From contig JAWQFJ010014493.1 in the NCBI GenBank assembly GCA_034096865.1, positions 72,501 through 82,500 of the forward strand: a stretch of 10,000 nucleotides of DNA, given 5' to 3'. This document shows, piece by piece, positions 7,640 through 10,000 of the stretch. Every line of letters begins with the position of its first letter. Positions within the stretch are counted from its first letter, which is position 1. The notes beneath the pieces are model-generated. The model worked only from the letters and a program-made list of their open reading frames with translations, did not search any database and had not been told where the DNA came from. This stretch comes from Theodoxus fluviatilis. Its lineage: Eukaryota > Mollusca > Gastropoda > Cycloneritida > Neritidae. A program made the translations under genes and the position numbers.

Positions 7640-8466
7640 CCAAAACATTTTTCTTTATCCAGGTTTAGCATTGGTAAGAGATTCCTATGAACTACCAGGC
7701 GGAGTATGGACTATGCCGACGACCTGTGCCTCATGTCCCTGAAGCGCCAACACATATAGTCCAAAACAGACAGACGGACAGAGGAGGCAGGCGAGGACTG
7801 GACTGACTATCAAAGTGGGCAGATCAAAGATCACGAGAATGCAGAACAAGCAACAGGAACCTGTCACCCTTGGAGACAAGGCCTCGATGGAGATGTACAG
7901 ATTACATATCCACAGCTAGCGGAACAGACGAGGATGTCAAGGCGATTCTGGGAACGGCAAAACAAGCCTTCAACATTCTGAAATCCGTGTGGAAGTCAAC
8001 AGCCCTTCCCGCACGCAACAAACTTTGACTTTTCGATAGTAATGTCTAGTCCGTCTCGCTATATGGGCTTTATGTCGTGTCAAATGAATATCATCACCTT
8101 TCAGAAAATGCAGACCTCTATCAACAGGAGTCTATAAACCATCATACAAATATATGGCTTCCAGAGACAATTACCAACTACGAACTCAGGCTACAAACCC
8201 AGGAGAGAAAAGAAGCAAGCAGACAATAAAAACCCAGGAGATAGCTAGACAAAAGTGGCGATGGATCGTGCAGACGCTGAGGAAACCGACTGAAAACATT
8301 ACACACCATGTCTAGGAAGGGAATCCGGAAGAAAAACGCAAAGAAGGACGCCGGTAAAGACCTGGCAAAGATCCTGCATGGAAGGGTGGCTGGGACTCCC
8401 TGGGAGGCCATGATGAAAACCGCCCAGAACCAAGTTCGATGGAGGACTGCTATTGAAGCTCTGTGA
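7640..8466 (+). pseudogene. Decayed LINE reverse transcriptase, 3' end of ORF2
   Basis: This is the C-terminal part of a non-LTR retrotransposon polymerase, which reverse-transcribes element RNA at a nicked target. The catalytic motif MDYADDLCLMS is read at 7706-7738 (YADD at 7712-7723). Later blocks occur in three different frames: a KITRMQN...EPVTL piece (about 7820-7870), DEDVKAILGTAKQAFNILKS then VWKSTALPARNKL (7927-8025), WLPETITNYELR (about 8157-8190), WRWIVQTLRKPTENITHH (8256-8309) and TPWEAMMKTAQNQVRWRTAI then EAL and the natural stop at 8464-8466. In-frame stops at 7757, 8026, 8047 and near 8306 and several frameshifts make it dead. The endonuclease and the N-terminal polymerase blocks are absent, which fits 5' truncation. 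From memory the C-terminal QNRVRWR block is typical of LINE copies common in molluscs and cnidarians, often labelled as RTE or jockey type. The clade is not settled here. Confidence 0.87.
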
Positions 8467-9071
8467 TCTGCTAATAAATGCGAGGGAAAAGTAAATCAAC
8501 CTACTTTCTCGATATGCTTGGTTGGTAGATGAAATCTTTGGCTTGGTCACTGGCACTGTCAGTCAAACCTTGTTACACTAACAAATTAACGACAAAATGA
8601 AATATTTCAAGATTGTAAAACAGTAACATATCATTCATGAAACTTGTTTTACAGGAACACAATTCAAACTTGAGAAATTTATATACTTATGGCACGTAAA
8701 TTGTTTACGTTACCTTTCTCTCTAGGTTATAAATTTATGTATCAAATATTCTTCATTTTCAGAACGTTACGCCTTCTTGTTGCTACTGCTTTAATATAGA
8801 ATAACTTATATATGCAAGCCAGCGACCATTTTGATATCTGGTTGTGTCTATTTGTGAACATGGTAGTGTTGCTCGCGGCGATTTCCTGCTGAAGTCATGT
8901 TCAAAAGGGATTTTCGATGTCTTTTCAACGTTTTAAAATTATATACAGAACAAAATGGACCAGAACAGATAGACTTGACATTTTGGCTGAAAAAGGGCTA
9001 GCTTTGAATGAAAGAGACCGCATGTTTGATTCAGGCTCTGGAGACTGTAGTCTTGTATCGTCTGTCTTTGC
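8467..9071. other. AT-rich gene-free stretch
   Basis: It begins with what may be the LINE 3' tail (TCTGCTAATAAATGCGAGG) and continues as AT-rich DNA. The only structure seen is a short palindrome, ACGTAAA-TTG-TTTACGT at 8694-8710. There is no open frame of note before the one that runs into the CT array. Confidence 0.5.
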
Positions 9072-9800
<729 letters not shown>

Positions 9801-10000
9801 TGGGGGTGGGGTGGGTGGGTGGGGTGGGGTGGAGTGGGGTGGGAGGTGGGGTGGGGTGGGGAGAGGTGGGGTGGGGTGGGGTGGGGTGGGGTGGGGTGGG
9901 TGGGGTGGGGTGGGGTGGGGTGGGGAGAGGTGGGGTGAGGTGGGGTGGGGTGGGGTGGGGTGGGGTGGGGTGGGGTGGGGTGAGGTGGGATGGGGTGGGG
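9801..10000 (+). repeat. (GGGGT)n minisatellite, continues past the window
   Basis: The sequence is dominated by GGGGT pentamers, with GGGT, GGAGT, GAGGT and GGGAGAGG variants. The word TGGGGAGAGGTGGGGT recurs 64 bp apart (9857 and 9921), indicating block duplication inside the array. It is very G-rich on the plus strand and a strong G-quadruplex candidate. It resembles a G-rich minisatellite more than a telomere, because animal telomeres are normally TTAGGG. The array reaches base 10000, so its full length is unknown. Confidence 0.96.

Noticed and set aside
9801..10000. Telomere or telomere-like array
   Set aside because: The unit is GGGGT with many irregular variants rather than TTAGGG, and similar small G-rich blocks occur inside the window. 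It reads better as an interstitial minisatellite.

Overview
The window looks like animal nuclear DNA, most likely from a marine invertebrate and plausibly a mollusc. The reasons are an intron-flanked exon of an extracellular MAM domain, a decayed LINE reverse transcriptase, a short repeat with CCTCCGCCAAGG ends that I recall from molluscs and other marine invertebrates, and a heavy load of long simple repeats. There are no operons, ribosome binding sites or tightly packed genes. The taxon is an inference.

Layout. 1-530: single-copy-looking DNA with an unrecognised open frame. 536-920: a G-run block, then TG and CG microsatellites. 1217-1260: a 16-bp tandem repeat. 1351-1427 and 1585-1609: G-rich blocks. 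2383-2636 (minus strand): one internal exon encoding the middle of a MAM domain, the only convincing protein-coding segment. 2678-3070: a MITE-like repeat inside the upstream intron of that exon, starting about 41 bp from its splice acceptor. 3841-3912: a small purine-pyrimidine alternating block. 3913-5760: no recognised gene, apart from one unrecognised frame at 4699-5007. 5767-6540: a roughly 775-bp homopurine-homopyrimidine tract built on TCC, changing to TCG/TCA. 6545-7640: unrecognised open frames. 7640-8466 (plus strand): the broken 3' end of a LINE reverse transcriptase. 8467-9070: AT-rich, nothing seen. 9072-9188: a CT microsatellite. 9190-9800: nothing recognised. 9801-10000: a GGGGT minisatellite that runs off the window.

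The features do not act together as a system. The picture is a large intron or intergenic region of a repeat-rich animal genome, with one exon of a secreted or membrane-anchored MAM protein on the minus strand. Many long open frames in the window (poly-Ser, poly-Pro, poly-Arg, Cys-Val, Leu-Ser, Gly-Trp) are translations of simple repeats and not genes. I found no previously undescribed system.
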